Positions 62,723 to 64,000 of a DNA stretch of 64,000 bases are shown one piece after another. How positions within the stretch are numbered: the first letter of the stretch is position 1; every line of letters begins with the position of its first letter. The notes under the pieces were generated by a model. The model did no database searches, was not told the origin of the DNA, and worked only from the letters and a program-made list of their open reading frames with translations. The position numbers and the translations under genes were made by a program. This DNA comes from Dyadobacter sp. CY343 (GTDB lineage Bacteria; Bacteroidota; Bacteroidia; Cytophagales; Spirosomataceae), in NCBI RefSeq assembly GCF_021390335.1, contig NZ_JAJUXK010000003.1, positions 124,001 through 188,000 on the forward strand, given 5' to 3'.

Positions 62723-63954
62723 ACATCCCTCACTACCTCAGCCAGCAACCATACCAGCAAAAAATTCCGGAAATTCAATATGACGATCATGAGCAACTTC
62801 ATTTCAATCAGACCGTAATATTGACCGGGGAAAATGATGACGGTTAGCATTAACGCGAATGCGAAAAGCAGGTAGCTTTTCTTATTACAGAAAGGAATCA
62901 GTGGCAACAGCGAGACAAGATATTGGGGAGAGAATACTTTATTTAACAGGATGAAAAGTAGCGTCTGTAATAGAAGTGCCTGGATTAATGTCTTGATTTT
63001 TACGTGTCCGCTACGTTTCGTTTCCCGCAGAAAAACCCAGATAATAAAGCAAAGCATTGCTATAAATGCAACCGGCGTTAGAAACTTTACAATTTGCAAA
63101 GCATAATCTGACCAGGCGCTTTCTAAATGGAAGGCGCCGTAATTATGGATGATTTGAATATCCAGAATTCCGGCTTTCTGAAATAGTAATAAAATACCAC
63201 CAGCTACACTTTCCAGATGAATACCTCTCAGTAAATGGTTGCTCAGAAAATCATCAATCGCATTATTGCCTATCCAAAAGAATGTAATTACAATGAGCAG
63301 GAGAATAAAAGTAAATCCGGCTGCATGAATGAATAGTTTTTTGAATTGCCGGTTAAATAAATAATATAGGCCCAGGACAGGAATCATCACCAATGCGTAC
63401 AATTTCGTGGCGATGGAAATCATCATAGCTGAGGCAGAGATAAAAGGATTTCCAGCTAAATAATAAAGTGTTAGTGCAGTTAAAAAAGAAGGAAACGGAT
63501 CAAAACGGAAGAGGAAAATCGGCAGTGATAGCAGCAATACGCCCAGGTATCTGTACGCAATGATTTTATGATTATTCTTTTCTATTTCAGCGACCAAATA
63601 TCCGGCTGCAAGTCCGAGTGTTATATTCTGTGCGGCGAACCAAAAAATATAGCCATTTAACGTGCCGGTGAAAATGCGGTTCAGGAATTCTGGAATAATG
63701 ACCGGAATTAATGCCAGGATTGGATATTCAATTTGAAAATCCCGGTAAGGAACCTGCCCGTCGAGTATCTTGGAAGCGGCACCATAATACAATGTTAGAT
63801 CCGTAAAATGGCTTCCGTGCCTGGCATACAAATAATGCATTTCGAGCGCCAGATATACCAGGACAAAAAATGCAAGGAGATATTCAAGCGGCGAAAATTT
63901 TGCATTCTTGAAACGTCTTAGCCAGTTGCCCGAAGGATTATCAATGTTTGCCAT
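62695..63954 (-). CDS. GT-C type multi-pass membrane protein (GT87/mannosyltransferase-like)
   Basis: A 419-residue inner-membrane protein with about ten membrane segments. After the first segment comes SHFTDLTLYYGAASKILDGQ, whose Asp is in the position of the catalytic Asp of GT-C glycosyltransferases, then VPYRDFQIEYPILALIP, the pattern seen in DUF2029/GT87 proteins that use lipid-linked sugars. FSPQYLVSLLPLIPF near the C-terminus is also typical. The last nine codons (VTPNPLGGG) and the stop codon come from the sixth repeat unit of the neighbouring array, so the original 3' end was probably replaced. Confidence 0.75.
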   Translation of the reverse strand: MANIDNPSGNWLRRFKNAKFSPLEYLLAFFVLVYLALEMHYLYARHGSHFTDLTLYYGAASKILDGQVPYRDFQIEYPILALIPVIIPEFLNRIFTGTLNGYIFWFAAQNITLGLAAGYLVAEIEKNNHKIIAYRYLGVLLLSLPIFLFRFDPFPSFLTALTLYYLAGNPFISASAMMISIATKLYALVMIPVLGLYYLFNRQFKKLFIHAAGFTFILLLIVITFFWIGNNAIDDFLSNHLLRGIHLESVAGGILLLFQKAGILDIQIIHNYGAFHLESAWSDYALQIVKFLTPVAFIAMLCFIIWVFLRETKRSGHVKIKTLIQALLLQTLLFILLNKVFSPQYLVSLLPLIPFCNKKSYLLFAFALMLTVIIFPGQYYGLIEMKLLMIVILNFRNFLLVWLLAEVVRDVTPNPLGGG

Positions 63955-64000
63955 GCTTTCGAAATTGCGCTAAATATAGCGACAGACCTATTTCAAACTT

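Overview
The window looks like a chromosomal segment of a Bacteroidota bacterium of the Cytophagales type, resembling Dyadobacter or Spirosomaceae. The grounds are a SusC/SusD pair, promoters with a TAnnTTTG -7 box, WG-repeat, DUF1593, DUF4142 and DUF4256 proteins, and many lipoproteins with an xxGC lipobox. No species can be named from the sequence alone.

1-18.2 kb is a sugar-utilisation locus. It runs: end of a SusC-type receptor, SusD lipoprotein, exported beta-propeller protein, GH127 beta-L-arabinofuranosidase. A HigB toxin with a truncated HigA antitoxin and a DUF1080 protein follow on the minus strand. Next come a DeoR-type regulator, an L-fucose/L-arabinose isomerase-fold protein, a split transketolase (two genes), a DUF1593 nucleoside-hydrolase-like protein and a complete ribose-type ABC importer with a DUF2291 protein. 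The likely logic is release of a pentose-like sugar outside the cell, import, isomerisation and transketolase cleavage, under DeoR control. No sugar kinase is visible.

18.2-24.4 kb holds a WG-repeat protein and then a tRNA-Lys(TTT) gene used as an integration site. A 3.86 kb island lies between two copies of a 22-bp sequence from the tRNA 3' end. Its tyrosine integrase carries Gly in place of the second catalytic Arg, and a membrane-protein gene has an in-frame TGA. A second, degenerate tRNA-Lys copy and a decayed second integrase follow, so the locus was invaded at least twice.

24.5-41 kb is accessory: a catalase, three alpha/beta hydrolases, an HD-domain protein, and a signalling block made of a triple-GAF sigma-54 activator, a TPR sensor kinase, a REC sigma-54 activator, an exported protein of unknown function and two tandem AraC regulators. 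A 17-bp element (TTGTTGAAATATAGAYA) recurs upstream of the first activator, the kinase and the exported gene. In two cases it is followed by a shared 33-bp block. This points to a self-contained regulon and is the best candidate here for an undescribed system.

41-64 kb is mostly ordinary chromosome: a large hybrid kinase, a cytochrome c peroxidase, DNA topoisomerase III, SDR/HxlR and flavin oxidoreductase genes, a PQQ sugar dehydrogenase, a second hybrid kinase, ThuA, acetyltransferase and AlkD genes, an ArsR-SRPBCC-DoxX operon and a GT-C type membrane protein. Two loci (52.9 and 62.2-62.7 kb) carry the same C/G-run repeat module in opposite orientation; the second array forms the 3' end of the membrane-protein gene.
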